Both the position numbers and the translations under genes were made by a program. The notes beneath the pieces are model-generated. The model was given only the letters and a program-made list of their open reading frames with translations. It was not told the origin of the DNA and made no database searches. DNA of 14,281 nucleotides, taken from an uncultured Bacilli bacterium. Its GTDB lineage: Bacteria > Bacillota_I > Bacilli_A > RF39 > UBA660. Location of the stretch: NCBI GenBank assembly GCA_947628105.1, contig CANQYN010000023.1, positions 1 to 14,281 of the forward strand, read 5' to 3'. This document shows, in pieces, positions 1-6,740 of this stretch (position 1 is the stretch's first letter; the number at the start of each line of letters is the position of its first letter).

Positions 1-1
1 T

Positions 2-589
2 GAATATGATATTTTAATTGGTACTCAAATGATAGCAAAAGGTCTTGATTTTCCGTTAGTAACATTAGTGGGAATTATTAATGCGGATGCTAGTTTAAAC
101 ATTCCTGATTTTCGAAGTGCCGAGAGAACATTTCAATTAATTAATCAAGTATCTGGAAGAGCAGGACGTTCTGATATCGAAGGAGAAGTTGTCATTCAAG
201 GATTTAATGTGGATCATTATAGTATTCAATATGCTAGTCAGCACGACTATCTTGGCTTTTACCAAAAAGAAATGGAATTTCGGAAAACGTTAAAATATAG
301 TCCTTATTATAATTTGTGTTTATTAAAAATAAAATCTTCTCAATTAAAAGATGCTTTTGAAGAAGGAAATAAGATAGTATCATATTTAAAGAAAAAAAAT
401 TTAAATCATATTATTATTTTAGGACCTAGTGCTAGTCCGATGGTAAAGATGAATAATATTTATTCTGTTCAAGTTTTGTTAAAATATAAAGTATCAAGTG
501 AGATAATGGAATATTTAATAGATTTAAAAAATATTTATCAAACGAAAAAAGTGAATTTAGATATTGATTTAAATCCTTTGAAAATATAA
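2..589 (+). CDS. priA: Primosomal protein N' (PriA helicase), C-terminal part, 5' truncated
   Basis: C-terminal 195 residues of PriA, the superfamily 2 DNA helicase that recognises stalled forks and reloads the replisome. The reading frame is open from base 2, so the start lies outside the window; an internal ATG at 29 is not the start. Visible are helicase motif V (GTQMIAKGLDFP, about residues 7-18 of the fragment), the PriA-typical NADASLNIPDFRSAERTFQL stretch, and motif VI with its arginine finger (QVSGRAGR, residues 49-56). The remainder, with YSPYYNLCLLKI and LGPSASPM, matches the PriA C-terminal domain. The zinc-binding segment and Walker motifs would lie upstream. The gene ends 21 bases before fmt, the usual priA-fmt neighbourhood of Firmicutes, but def, often between or beside them, is absent here. 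Confidence 0.95.
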   Translation, partial: EYDILIGTQMIAKGLDFPLVTLVGIINADASLNIPDFRSAERTFQLINQVSGRAGRSDIEGEVVIQGFNVDHYSIQYASQHDYLGFYQKEMEFRKTLKYSPYYNLCLLKIKSSQLKDAFEEGNKIVSYLKKKNLNHIIILGPSASPMVKMNNIYSVQVLLKYKVSSEIMEYLIDLKNIYQTKKVNLDIDLNPLKI

Positions 590-596
590 AATAAAA

Positions 597-603
597 AAGG
601 AGG
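597..603 (+). promoter_or_regulatory. Strong Shine-Dalgarno of fmt
   Basis: AAGGAGG lies 7 bases before the ATG at 611. It fixes the start of fmt at the first in-frame ATG, giving about nine residues more at the N-terminus than the E. coli protein. Confidence 0.75.
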
Positions 604-610
604 AATATTC

Positions 611-1582
611 ATGGATACAGGAATTGAAAATATTGAAGTGAAAAAAAAGGTTAGTATTTTGTTTATGGGAACCCCTGAATTTGCTGTCCCTGTTTTAGAG
701 GGATTAATAGAAAAATATGAAGTTCGTGCAATTATAACTCAGCCAGATAAAAAAGTAGGAAGAGAAGGAAAAATTGTTTCACCTCCTATTAAAAAAGTAG
801 GGGACGAACATACTATTTTAGTATTACAACCAGAAAAATTATCGGATATGTTAGAAGAAATTTATGCTTTAAAACCGACTCTTATTATTACGTGTGCCTA
901 TGGTCAAATCGTTCCTAGAGAACTACTTGTATTCCCCATCTATGGATGCATTAATGTCCATGCTTCTTTGCTTCCTTTATTACGAGGAGGAGCTCCTATT
1001 CATCGAGCTATTATGGAAGGATATAAAAAAACTGGGGTTACGATTATGCATATGAATCCTTATTTAGATCAAGGAGATATCATCAGTCAAGAAGAAGTTG
1101 AAATTACAGATACGGATACGGCCTCTACTTTACATGATAAATTATCGATTATAGGAAGAGATTTGTTGTTAAAGACGTTACCTAGTATTATTGATCAAAC
1201 GGCTCCTCGAATGGAACAAGATCATTCGAAGGCAACATTTGCGACCAATATAAAAAAAGAAGATGAAAAAATTAATTTTAGTAAACCGATGATTCAAATT
1301 TATAATCAAGTGCGAGGACTTAATTCTTGGCCAGGAGCTTATACGATATTAGAAGGAAAAAGAATTAAAGTTTGGGAATGTAAAATGAGTGATAAGCATT
1401 ATTCCCATCTATTAGATGGAAAAATTACTGCTTTTTATGAAGAGGGAATTGGTGTTAAGGTTAGTAATGGAGAAATAATTTTAACTGTTATTCAACCAGA
1501 AGGAAAACCAAAGATGAAAGCAAGTGATTTTATTCATGGAATTCAAAAGAAAGAAGAATTTTTAACAAAGTCATTTGAATAA
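611..1582 (+). CDS. fmt: Methionyl-tRNA formyltransferase
   Basis: Cytoplasmic enzyme that formylates Met-tRNAfMet using 10-formyltetrahydrofolate, producing the initiator tRNA for translation. 323 residues, normal length. The N-terminal Rossmann-like formyltransferase domain opens with ILFMGTPEFAVPVL (residues 16-29). The catalytic Asn-His-Asp triad is visible as N115 and H117 (INVHASLLP) and D153 (YLDQGD), with the signature loop LLRGGAPIHRAI at 123-134. The C-terminal OB-like tRNA-binding domain runs from about 220, with the expected RGLNSWPGAY segment. It has its own AGGAGG site and follows priA by 21 bases, so the two are probably cotranscribed. No peptide deformylase gene or rsmB follows, unlike many Firmicutes; secG comes next. 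Confidence 0.96.
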   Translation: MDTGIENIEVKKKVSILFMGTPEFAVPVLEGLIEKYEVRAIITQPDKKVGREGKIVSPPIKKVGDEHTILVLQPEKLSDMLEEIYALKPTLIITCAYGQIVPRELLVFPIYGCINVHASLLPLLRGGAPIHRAIMEGYKKTGVTIMHMNPYLDQGDIISQEEVEITDTDTASTLHDKLSIIGRDLLLKTLPSIIDQTAPRMEQDHSKATFATNIKKEDEKINFSKPMIQIYNQVRGLNSWPGAYTILEGKRIKVWECKMSDKHYSHLLDGKITAFYEEGIGVKVSNGEIILTVIQPEGKPKMKASDFIHGIQKKEEFLTKSFE

Positions 1583-1609
1583 TTGATTTGTTTGATAAAT
1601 TATGATAAT
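1583..1609 (+). promoter_or_regulatory. Possible weak promoter upstream of secG
   Basis: In the 50-base gap between fmt and secG, TTGATT (1583-1588) could serve as -35 and GATAAT (1604-1609) as -10, but the spacing is only 15. The overlapping TATGATAAT string resembles the -10 region of the promoters at 3866 and 4839. secG may equally be read from the priA-fmt transcript, as no terminator is visible between fmt and secG. Confidence 0.3.
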
Positions 1610-1632
1610 ATATTGGTATTGAGGTGAAAAAC

Positions 1633-1845
1633 ATGCAAGTTATTTTGATTATTACATCGATTTTATTGATCGCTTTGGTGTTACTCCAAGCAGGAAAAAC
1701 GACAGAAGGGAATGTCATTACTGGTGGAGGAAGTAGTGATTTGTTTAAAAATCGCAAGGAAAGAGGAGGAGAATTATTTATTACCCGATTTACTTTTCTT
1801 GTTGGTGCAATTTATTTTATTATTTGTTTGGTTCAAGGTTTTTAA
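1633..1845 (+). CDS. secG: Preprotein translocase subunit SecG
   Basis: Small subunit of the SecYEG channel that assists SecA-driven protein export across the cytoplasmic membrane. From the ATG at 1633 it has 70 residues, typical for the family. Two TM helices (about 2-19 and 51-67) flank a loop carrying the diagnostic GGGSSDLF motif (residues 31-38); VLLQAGK at the end of TM1 is also characteristic. I chose ATG 1633 over the in-frame GTG at 1624 because that GTG is part of the ribosome binding site GAGGTG (1621-1626), which then sits 8 bases before ATG. The gene is followed directly by a strong terminator. In many Firmicutes secG precedes rnr and smpB; here it ends the unit instead. Confidence 0.93.
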   Translation: MQVILIITSILLIALVLLQAGKTTEGNVITGGGSSDLFKNRKERGGELFITRFTFLVGAIYFIICLVQGF

Positions 1846-1850
1846 ATAGT

Positions 1851-1879
1851 AGGCTTTACGTTATGTAAAGCCTTTTTTA
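1851..1879 (+). terminator. Rho-independent terminator after secG
   Basis: Perfect 9-bp stem AGGCTTTAC (1851-1859) with GTAAAGCCT (1865-1873), loop GTTAT, followed by a run of T (1873-1878). It separates the priA-fmt-secG unit from the membrane protein gene. Confidence 0.93.
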
Positions 1880-1908
1880 TTGACAAAACACTTGGGGGGG
1901 GGTATACT
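1880..1908 (+). promoter_or_regulatory. Near-consensus promoter with a G9 tract in its spacer
   Basis: TTGACA (1880-1885, perfect -35) and TATACT (1903-1908, -10, 5 of 6) are separated by exactly 17 bases. Bases 1894-1902 of that spacer are nine consecutive G, flush against the -10 box. A run of nine G is exceptional in such AT-rich DNA. Slippage changing the number of G would alter the spacer from its optimum of 17, as in known phase-variable promoters. It follows directly on the secG terminator and reads into the gene at 1934. Confidence 0.85.
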
Positions 1909-1933
1909 TGATAAGTGATAGCGGGTGATTATT

Positions 1934-3829
1934 TTGAAACGAATTATCAATTATATTATATTGGGAATCTTATTTGTTGTTTGTCTAAATTATCAACCAG
2001 GATTAATGCCTAAAGCTTGCAAACAATTTACTTTTTTAGCGAGCAATATTTGTCGTTTGATAAAAGATATTCATTTATATGGATATACCTCATCATTGAT
2101 TGCAGTTGCTTTTATTTATTCCTTTTATCGATTTGATAAAATCGTTGAAAATCATTTGTTTTCTAAAAGAGAAAAAGTGGCAATATCGATATGTTCCATT
2201 TTCATTTCAATTTTTATTATCATTGGAAAATATTGTGAAAATTTAGGTGGAATTACTCATCTTTTTGGAAGTTTCTATGCTATCTTATTTGGAGTATTAT
2301 CTTTTTTTGTCTTTTTTAAAGCAAGTCAAATTTGTATAAAAGTAATTTTTTATTTATTAGATCATTATACGGAAAAAAACAAAGATACAAAAAGTAAATT
2401 ATATGATATTCTTTTTCTTCGTTATCCTTTTCTTTCTATGTTTTTGGTAACTTTCCTTTTAAGTTCGATATATTTATGTTTATTTTTTCCTGGAGTAGTA
2501 TCTTGGGATGGTTTTTGGCAACTTGATTTTCATGATGGATTTCGTATTTTTACTGATCATCATCCAGCCATCCTCACTTTATTTTTCGGATTTTTAATGG
2601 ATATTGCTAGATATTTATTTCACGATAATTACCTTGGTATTCTTTTTTATATCTTTCTTCAAATTGGTATAAATGCTTTTGTATATGGATATTGTTTAAA
2701 GATACTAGATAAATTAAAATCACCAAAATGGTTACGAATTGGTTGTTTTATCTTTTATTCTTGTTTTCCTTTTTTAGTAATTAATTCCATTACTTATATT
2801 AAGGATGTCGTTTATTATTTAATTTTACTTTTCATTTTTGTTTATCAACTATATCATTTTTATTATCAAAAAGATAATAAAATATCTCATTTTATTATTT
2901 TAGGACTTCTTTATATTGGACTTTATTTTTATCGAAATACAGGAATTTATATTGGAATTTTTAATTTTATTTTTCTTCTTATTGCCAACCGAAAAAATCG
3001 AGATATTGTCGTTGGATTTACTCTTATCTTAATTACTTTGTTAGGAGTAAATCTATGGTACCGCCATTATTTTTTACCAAAACATCATATTGACACAGCA
3101 TCAGTAAGAGAAATGCTTTCAATTCCTACTCAACAAACCGCTCGTTATATTCTTCATCATCCCAATGATATTTCCGATGAAGATTTAGCCAAAATTCAAA
3201 ATGTATTTGGGGAAGATATCTTTTTATTAGCAGAACATTATCTTCCTGGACGTAGTGACCCCATTAAAAATAGTTTTAAAATGAAACCGACAAAACAAGA
3301 TTTAAAAAATTATTTTACCGCATGGTTTCATTTATTAAAAAAACATCCATTAACTTATGTAGATGCGACTTTAGAAAATACATATGGTTATATTTATCCT
3401 AATGTAAAAAATGAGATAGGGGAAGAGTTAGGATTTTATAATATTGTAAATAGAAGAGGATTACATACTAGTTATTATCAATTTCAGTTTTTAAATAGCT
3501 TCTTGGAAGAACGGGTTTTTTTAAGAGGAATTGCTCAAATACTAATCGAATTACCAATTTTAGGCTTATTATATTCTTGTGGATTTTATACATGGATTTT
3601 ACTTTTTATTAGTGCTTATTTATGGTATAAGAAAAAATATCAGCTATTATGTTATTTGATGCCTCTTTATATAACATTTCTTTTATGTATTGTTTCCCCT
3701 GTTAATTCTCATATACGTTATTATCAACCGATTATTGTTTGCATACCAATGTTACTAGCTTTTTTAATAAAAGAAATTACAACAGAGAAAAATAGAAAAA
3801 AAGTAGATAAAAATAAAACGGGACAGTAG
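1934..3829 (+). CDS. Polytopic membrane protein, DUF6020-like (possible GT-C type glycosyltransferase)
   Basis: About 631 residues, many hydrophobic helices. Residue numbers here count from the GTG at 1925. Helices cover the N-terminal third (about 5-20, 55-70, 86-101, 115-145, 168-188), a middle block (215-380) and the C-terminus (about 545-625); a hydrophilic region spans about 385-510. Motifs recalling DUF6020 proteins of Firmicutes are FPGVVSWDGFWQ (188-199) followed by DHHP (211-214), EMLSIPTQQTAR in the hydrophilic region, and NSHIRYYQP near the end. The acidic residue in an early loop followed by HHP recalls lipid-linked sugar transferases of the GT-C fold, so a surface-glycan role is plausible but inferred. 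The start is uncertain: TTG 1934 is preferred because GGGTGATT (1923-1930) looks like its ribosome binding site; GTG 1925 would add three residues. It is a single-gene unit with its own promoter and terminator. Confidence 0.75.
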   Translation: MKRIINYIILGILFVVCLNYQPGLMPKACKQFTFLASNICRLIKDIHLYGYTSSLIAVAFIYSFYRFDKIVENHLFSKREKVAISICSIFISIFIIIGKYCENLGGITHLFGSFYAILFGVLSFFVFFKASQICIKVIFYLLDHYTEKNKDTKSKLYDILFLRYPFLSMFLVTFLLSSIYLCLFFPGVVSWDGFWQLDFHDGFRIFTDHHPAILTLFFGFLMDIARYLFHDNYLGILFYIFLQIGINAFVYGYCLKILDKLKSPKWLRIGCFIFYSCFPFLVINSITYIKDVVYYLILLFIFVYQLYHFYYQKDNKISHFIILGLLYIGLYFYRNTGIYIGIFNFIFLLIANRKNRDIVVGFTLILITLLGVNLWYRHYFLPKHHIDTASVREMLSIPTQQTARYILHHPNDISDEDLAKIQNVFGEDIFLLAEHYLPGRSDPIKNSFKMKPTKQDLKNYFTAWFHLLKKHPLTYVDATLENTYGYIYPNVKNEIGEELGFYNIVNRRGLHTSYYQFQFLNSFLEERVFLRGIAQILIELPILGLLYSCGFYTWILLFISAYLWYKKKYQLLCYLMPLYITFLLCIVSPVNSHIRYYQPIIVCIPMLLAFLIKEITTEKNRKKVDKNKTGQ

Positions 3830-3848
3830 GAATAAACTGTTCCTTTTT
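3820..3848 (+). terminator. Rho-independent terminator of the DUF6020-like gene
   Basis: GGGACAGT (3820-3827) pairs with ACTGTTCC (3836-3843), 8 bp with one G-U pair and an 8-base loop, then TTTTT. The stop codon TAG (3827-3829) overlaps the end of the left arm. Confidence 0.85.
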
Positions 3849-3865
3849 ATGTGTAAAAAATTTCA

Positions 3866-3894
3866 TTGAAAGATATTTTAAAATATGATATGAT
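3866..3894 (+). promoter_or_regulatory. Promoter of the 3916 gene
   Basis: TTGAAA (3866-3871) and TATGAT (3889-3894) with a 17-base spacer. The string TTGAAAGAT, then 8 variable bases, then AAAATATGATATGATAA is repeated almost exactly at 4839 before the next gene, which supports both calls. The ribosome binding site TAGGAGTGAG follows, ahead of ATG 3916. Confidence 0.8.
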
Positions 3895-3915
3895 AAACAA
3901 AATAGGAGTGAGAAT

Positions 3916-4791
3916 ATGAATAATGAAGATAATAATTTAAATCAGGTTTCAGAACCACAAAATTCGGTTGAACCAAATGCAATTCCAGTTACAGAAACAG
4001 TAAACCCAATAGAATCCAATGAAACTCCCGTTTCAGAGACAGCGAATCCAGTAGAGTCGAATGAAACTCCCGTTTCAGAACCAGCGAATCCAGTAGAACC
4101 TATTACTTTTGGAATTCCTGAGATGAATAATAATGATAACAATTCTATTTCGTCAACGACTTCAATACCTGCGACACCTTCAGTAGAGCAACAGGAAAGT
4201 AATGAAGAACAAAATATTTCTGAAATTGCTAATCAAGTTTCAAATCCAACGACAAATGAGCCTTCTATAAACAATGTAGTATCGCAGCCTCAAGAAGAAC
4301 CTCAGAAAGTAGAACCAGTAGAATCAAATGAAAAACCAAAATCGAAAAAATGGTGGTTAGTTGTATTAATTATTATTATTCTTGGAATTGTTGGCTATTT
4401 TGGAGCTACAGTATTATTAGCAAAGAAAACAATTGACCGAAGTCGAGATCAGGCAACTGAAGATTTGATGTATGGTTATGTAAGTGTGATTGAAAATGCT
4501 TATGAACTACAGCAATTAGAAGGTAAGGTATCGTCTGCTGAGAGAATGTATACCAATGTAACAGGCACTTCAATTAGCAATGGAGAAGTAACGATATCAG
4601 ATATTGATTGGCTCAATGATGATAGTATCAAAGGAAATGATAATGTAATGGTTATTGATTCAGAAGGAAAAGTTGCTTGTGCAATTGTTCAAATAAACGA
4701 TTCTTTTGTGAATTATCGTTCGGAAAGTGGAGCACAAGTTTATACGAATTTACAAGATGCTCAAGAGCCTTCTTGCTCAATAGAATCTTAA
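3916..4791 (+). CDS. Bitopic membrane protein with repeat-rich disordered tail and pilin-like C-terminal domain (unknown function)
   Basis: 291 residues; I do not recognise the family. Residues 1-143 are low-complexity, rich in Asn, Pro, Glu, Ser, Val and Thr, and predicted disordered; they include three 14-residue repeats (21-62). A short basic stretch (KPKSKK, 140-145) precedes one TM helix (about 146-168). After it, KKTIDRSRDQATEDLMYGYVS (about 170-190) looks like an amphipathic helix leading to a small beta-rich domain with DSEGKVACAIVQINDSFVNY and two cysteines (C255, C287) that could form a disulfide. No signal peptide, so N-in/C-out is likely. The C-terminal part recalls pilin-like ectodomains of gut Bacilli, but there is no prepilin cleavage motif; this resemblance is an inference. 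Own promoter and terminator. The next gene has the same architecture, the same first residues (MNNE) and a matching promoter. Confidence 0.8.
   Translation: MNNEDNNLNQVSEPQNSVEPNAIPVTETVNPIESNETPVSETANPVESNETPVSEPANPVEPITFGIPEMNNNDNNSISSTTSIPATPSVEQQESNEEQNISEIANQVSNPTTNEPSINNVVSQPQEEPQKVEPVESNEKPKSKKWWLVVLIIIILGIVGYFGATVLLAKKTIDRSRDQATEDLMYGYVSVIENAYELQQLEGKVSSAERMYTNVTGTSISNGEVTISDIDWLNDDSIKGNDNVMVIDSEGKVACAIVQINDSFVNYRSESGAQVYTNLQDAQEPSCSIES
3976..4101 (+). repeat. Three tandem 42-nt repeats inside the 3916 gene
   Basis: Copies at 3976-4017, 4018-4059 and 4060-4101 encode NAIPVTETVNPIES, NETPVSETANPVES and NETPVSEPANPVEP. Copies 2 and 3 are nearly identical in DNA as well (shared GAAACTCCCGTTTCAGA); copy 1 is more diverged. 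A degenerate 12-residue copy (NQVSEPQNSVEP) precedes them. The 42-nt period keeps the frame, so copy number can vary without breaking the gene. Confidence 0.9.
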
Positions 4792-4820
4792 AAAGAATGG
4801 GTTCATTCTTTTTTCTTTTA
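4790..4820 (+). terminator. Rho-independent terminator after the 3916 gene
   Basis: AAAAGAATG (4791-4799) pairs with CATTCTTTT (4804-4812) around the loop GGTT; the T run continues to 4820. The stop TAA (4789-4791) runs into the left arm. Confidence 0.82.
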
Positions 4821-4838
4821 GTGAGTATTATTTTTTTG

Positions 4839-4867
4839 TTGAAAGATGTCGAAAAATATGATATGAT
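4839..4867 (+). promoter_or_regulatory. Promoter of the 4896 gene, near copy of the 3866 promoter
   Basis: TTGAAA (4839-4844) and TATGAT (4862-4867), 17-base spacer, sharing TTGAAAGAT and AAAATATGATATGATAA with the promoter at 3866. A further TATAAT (4873-4878) lies just downstream and could give a second start. The ribosome binding site AAAGGAGTAG precedes ATG 4896. Confidence 0.8.
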
Positions 4868-4895
4868 AACTGTATAATAAAAAGGAGTAGAAAAT

Positions 4896-6134
4896 ATGAA
4901 TAATGAAAATAATAATCCGTTGAATAGTAATCCAACTGAAGCGATGCCAACAGATACTAATTCGACTACTAATAATCCAATAGATAATGTTGTCGCACCA
5001 GCATCTGTTGAAATGAATAATACCCCTGTTGTAGAAAGTCCTGTTTCCCCTGTTAGTAATGTACCATCAGAAACGGTACCAACCAATCCGGTAAGTGCCC
5101 CAGAAGTGCCACAAAATTCTGTGAGTGGAGAGCAATCTTCTGTTGGTATCCAACCCAATGTTGCGACTTCCGCAAGTCAAGTAGAGATTCCAGTTTCACC
5201 TTCTACACCAATACCGGAAGTACCAGGAACAACAACATCCGCATCAGATACAAATGTTTCTTATGATGTTCCTAAAAAAGGAGGAGTGGGGAAAATAATT
5301 ATCATTCTTCTTGTTCTTGCTTTACTGGGAGTAGGAGGATATTTTGGATATCAGTATTTTTTCCAAAAAGAAGATAAAGAAGAAAAAAATTCTGCTAATC
5401 CAGGAGATGCTTTTGTATTACAAAAAGAAGATGAAACAAAAGATTATGTATATGAGGCAGATTATTCTAGTGCCATCGATTTTGATGCCAACGCTGGAGC
5501 TTGTCCTATTTCCGCTACATCATTAAAAGTACCTTATGTCAATTTAAATAGCGAAGATGCCAAAGCAATTAATAGTGAAGTAAAAGCCTTGTATGAACAA
5601 GCGGTAGGAAAATATCGAGCTAATGTAACATTGGATAATCAAAATCCTTGTACGACAGTTAAGATTGCCTATCGTTATTATCAAAATGGAGATATGGCTT
5701 CTCTTGTTATTGCCTATACGGAAAAAACTTCAGGAAGCGCTAATCCAGAATTTTATACCTATAATATTTCTACCAAGACAGGTAGTTTAGCACAAGATTT
5801 TGATTCTGTTAAGTCAATTAGTGCCCAAGCCAGTACTAGCGATGAAGATTTACAAACAGCGGTTAAAAATGCTGTAATAGAAAAATTTGCCAAATATAAA
5901 GATAATTTGTTTACGATTAATCAAATGAAATCGGCTATTACAGAAACGCCAACAGTACAAGCCAATACTTGGAAAGAATATAGTGCTAATTTAACAGTAG
6001 ATGCTTATAATGCTAACATGCAAGATGGAACGTTAAAATATTATATAGGAGAAAATAATAATTTAGGTTTTGTATTACCAAAATATATAGCTACAACACC
6101 TAGTAGTACAAATGATATGTTTGATATAAAATAA
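4896..6134 (+). CDS. Bitopic membrane protein with disordered tail and possible RsiV/PdaC-like (DUF4163/DUF3298-type) extracellular domain
   Basis: 412 residues, function not established. Residues 1-125 are a disordered Asn/Pro/Ser/Thr/Val-rich tail without an export signal. After PKKGGVGK comes a single TM helix (about 134-153), then a charged linker and an extracellular-type region from about 185. The segment SLKVPYVNLNSEDAKAINSEV (209-229) followed by TTVKIAYRYYQNGDMASLVIAY and FYTYNISTKTGSLA (286-299) has the order seen in DUF4163/DUF3298 domains of RsiV and PdaC: a predicted helix for inter-chain packing, then strands ending in a YNISTKTG-type turn. This is a recognition by eye and moderate in strength. 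C203 and C252 could form a disulfide. If the RsiV parallel held it might sense a ligand at the cell surface, but no sigma factor gene is adjacent. Own promoter and terminator; partner in architecture of the preceding gene. Confidence 0.8.
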   Translation: MNNENNNPLNSNPTEAMPTDTNSTTNNPIDNVVAPASVEMNNTPVVESPVSPVSNVPSETVPTNPVSAPEVPQNSVSGEQSSVGIQPNVATSASQVEIPVSPSTPIPEVPGTTTSASDTNVSYDVPKKGGVGKIIIILLVLALLGVGGYFGYQYFFQKEDKEEKNSANPGDAFVLQKEDETKDYVYEADYSSAIDFDANAGACPISATSLKVPYVNLNSEDAKAINSEVKALYEQAVGKYRANVTLDNQNPCTTVKIAYRYYQNGDMASLVIAYTEKTSGSANPEFYTYNISTKTGSLAQDFDSVKSISAQASTSDEDLQTAVKNAVIEKFAKYKDNLFTINQMKSAITETPTVQANTWKEYSANLTVDAYNANMQDGTLKYYIGENNNLGFVLPKYIATTPSSTNDMFDIK

Positions 6135-6167
6135 TAGACAAGTTCTATTATTTTTTTTATTTTTTTA
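6130..6167 (+). terminator. Rho-independent terminator after the 4896 gene
   Basis: AATAATAGA (6130-6138) pairs with TCTATTATT (6144-6152), loop CAAGT, and the pairing extends further with flanking A and T. A long T run follows (6151-6166). The stop TAA (6132-6134) is inside the left arm. Confidence 0.85.
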
Positions 6168-6168
6168 G

Positions 6169-6174
6169 TATAAT
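6169..6174 (+). promoter_or_regulatory. Candidate -10 box for the ruvA operon
   Basis: A perfect TATAAT follows directly on the terminator T run. No good -35 is visible at 16-18 bases upstream, where the terminator arm lies. Transcription would start near 6181, at the ribosome binding site AGGTGAT (6181-6187), leaving a leader of only about 11 bases. Confidence 0.45.
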
Positions 6175-6191
6175 AAAGATAGGTGATAAAG

Positions 6192-6740
6192 ATGTATGGA
6201 TATATAGAAGGAAAAGTCACAGAGATAGAAAGCGATTCTATTATTTTAGATAACCATGGAGTTGGATACCTTATTTATACGGCAAATTCATATAGTTTTT
6301 CAGAAGGAGAAACAGGAAAGGTATATGTTTATCAAAATGTCAAAGAAGATGAAATTACACTGTATGGATTTAAAACAAAGGAAGAAAAAGAGTTGTTTTT
6401 AAAATTAATCAGTGTAAAAGGATTGGGTTGTAAAATGGCTCTTCCTATGATTGCTTTAGGTTCAATTTCTGGAATTATTGATGCAATTGAAAAAGAAAAT
6501 ATTTTATATTTAAAAAAATTTCCTAAGATAGGAGATAAGGTTGCTAGACAAATAATTTTAGATTTAAAAGGAAAATTAGTAAGTAATAATGTAGTAGAGA
6601 AACCGCAAAATACAGAATTAATCAATGCGTTGAAATCTCTTGGATATAAAATGTCAGATATTCATAAAATTTTACCGCAAATTAAAGAAGAAGACATTGA
6701 AAATCAAATTAAAGAAGCTTTAAAACTATTGTTAAAATAG
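6192..6740 (+). CDS. ruvA: Holliday junction branch migration protein RuvA
   Basis: DNA-binding subunit of the RuvAB complex; its tetramer holds the four-way junction and loads RuvB rings. 182 residues from ATG 6192. Domain I (OB fold) opens with MYGYIEGKVTEI, the hallmark RuvA start. Domain II has two helix-hairpin-helix motifs: VKGLGCKMAL (75-84) and FPKIGDKVARQIILDLKGKL (110-129). A flexible linker (about 131-140) leads to the small C-terminal domain III that contacts RuvB. ATG 6192 is preferred over GTG 6183, which forms part of the binding site AGGTGAT. It is the first gene of a tight three-gene unit; its stop abuts the next start with no gap. No ruvC is present, as usual for Firmicutes, where RecU resolves junctions. 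Confidence 0.95.
   Translation: MYGYIEGKVTEIESDSIILDNHGVGYLIYTANSYSFSEGETGKVYVYQNVKEDEITLYGFKTKEEKELFLKLISVKGLGCKMALPMIALGSISGIIDAIEKENILYLKKFPKIGDKVARQIILDLKGKLVSNNVVEKPQNTELINALKSLGYKMSDIHKILPQIKEEDIENQIKEALKLLLK

Noticed and set aside
1624..1632. GTG 1624 as start of secG
   Set aside because: The GTG is part of the ribosome binding site GAGGTG; ATG 1633 has proper spacing and gives the normal SecG N-terminus. The same reasoning rejects GTG 6183 for ruvA.
1894..1902. G9 tract as a G-quadruplex
   Set aside because: A single G run cannot form an intramolecular quadruplex, and no further G runs lie nearby.
3942..4142. Minus-strand frame over the 42-nt repeats
   Set aside because: A by-product of the repeated codons on the + strand; no start signal of its own.
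4652..5158. Open frame on the minus strand, 168 codons
   Set aside because: It lies across two well-supported + strand genes and their intergenic promoter and terminator; its Gly/Thr/Ser/Val-rich translation is the mirror of the low-complexity tail.
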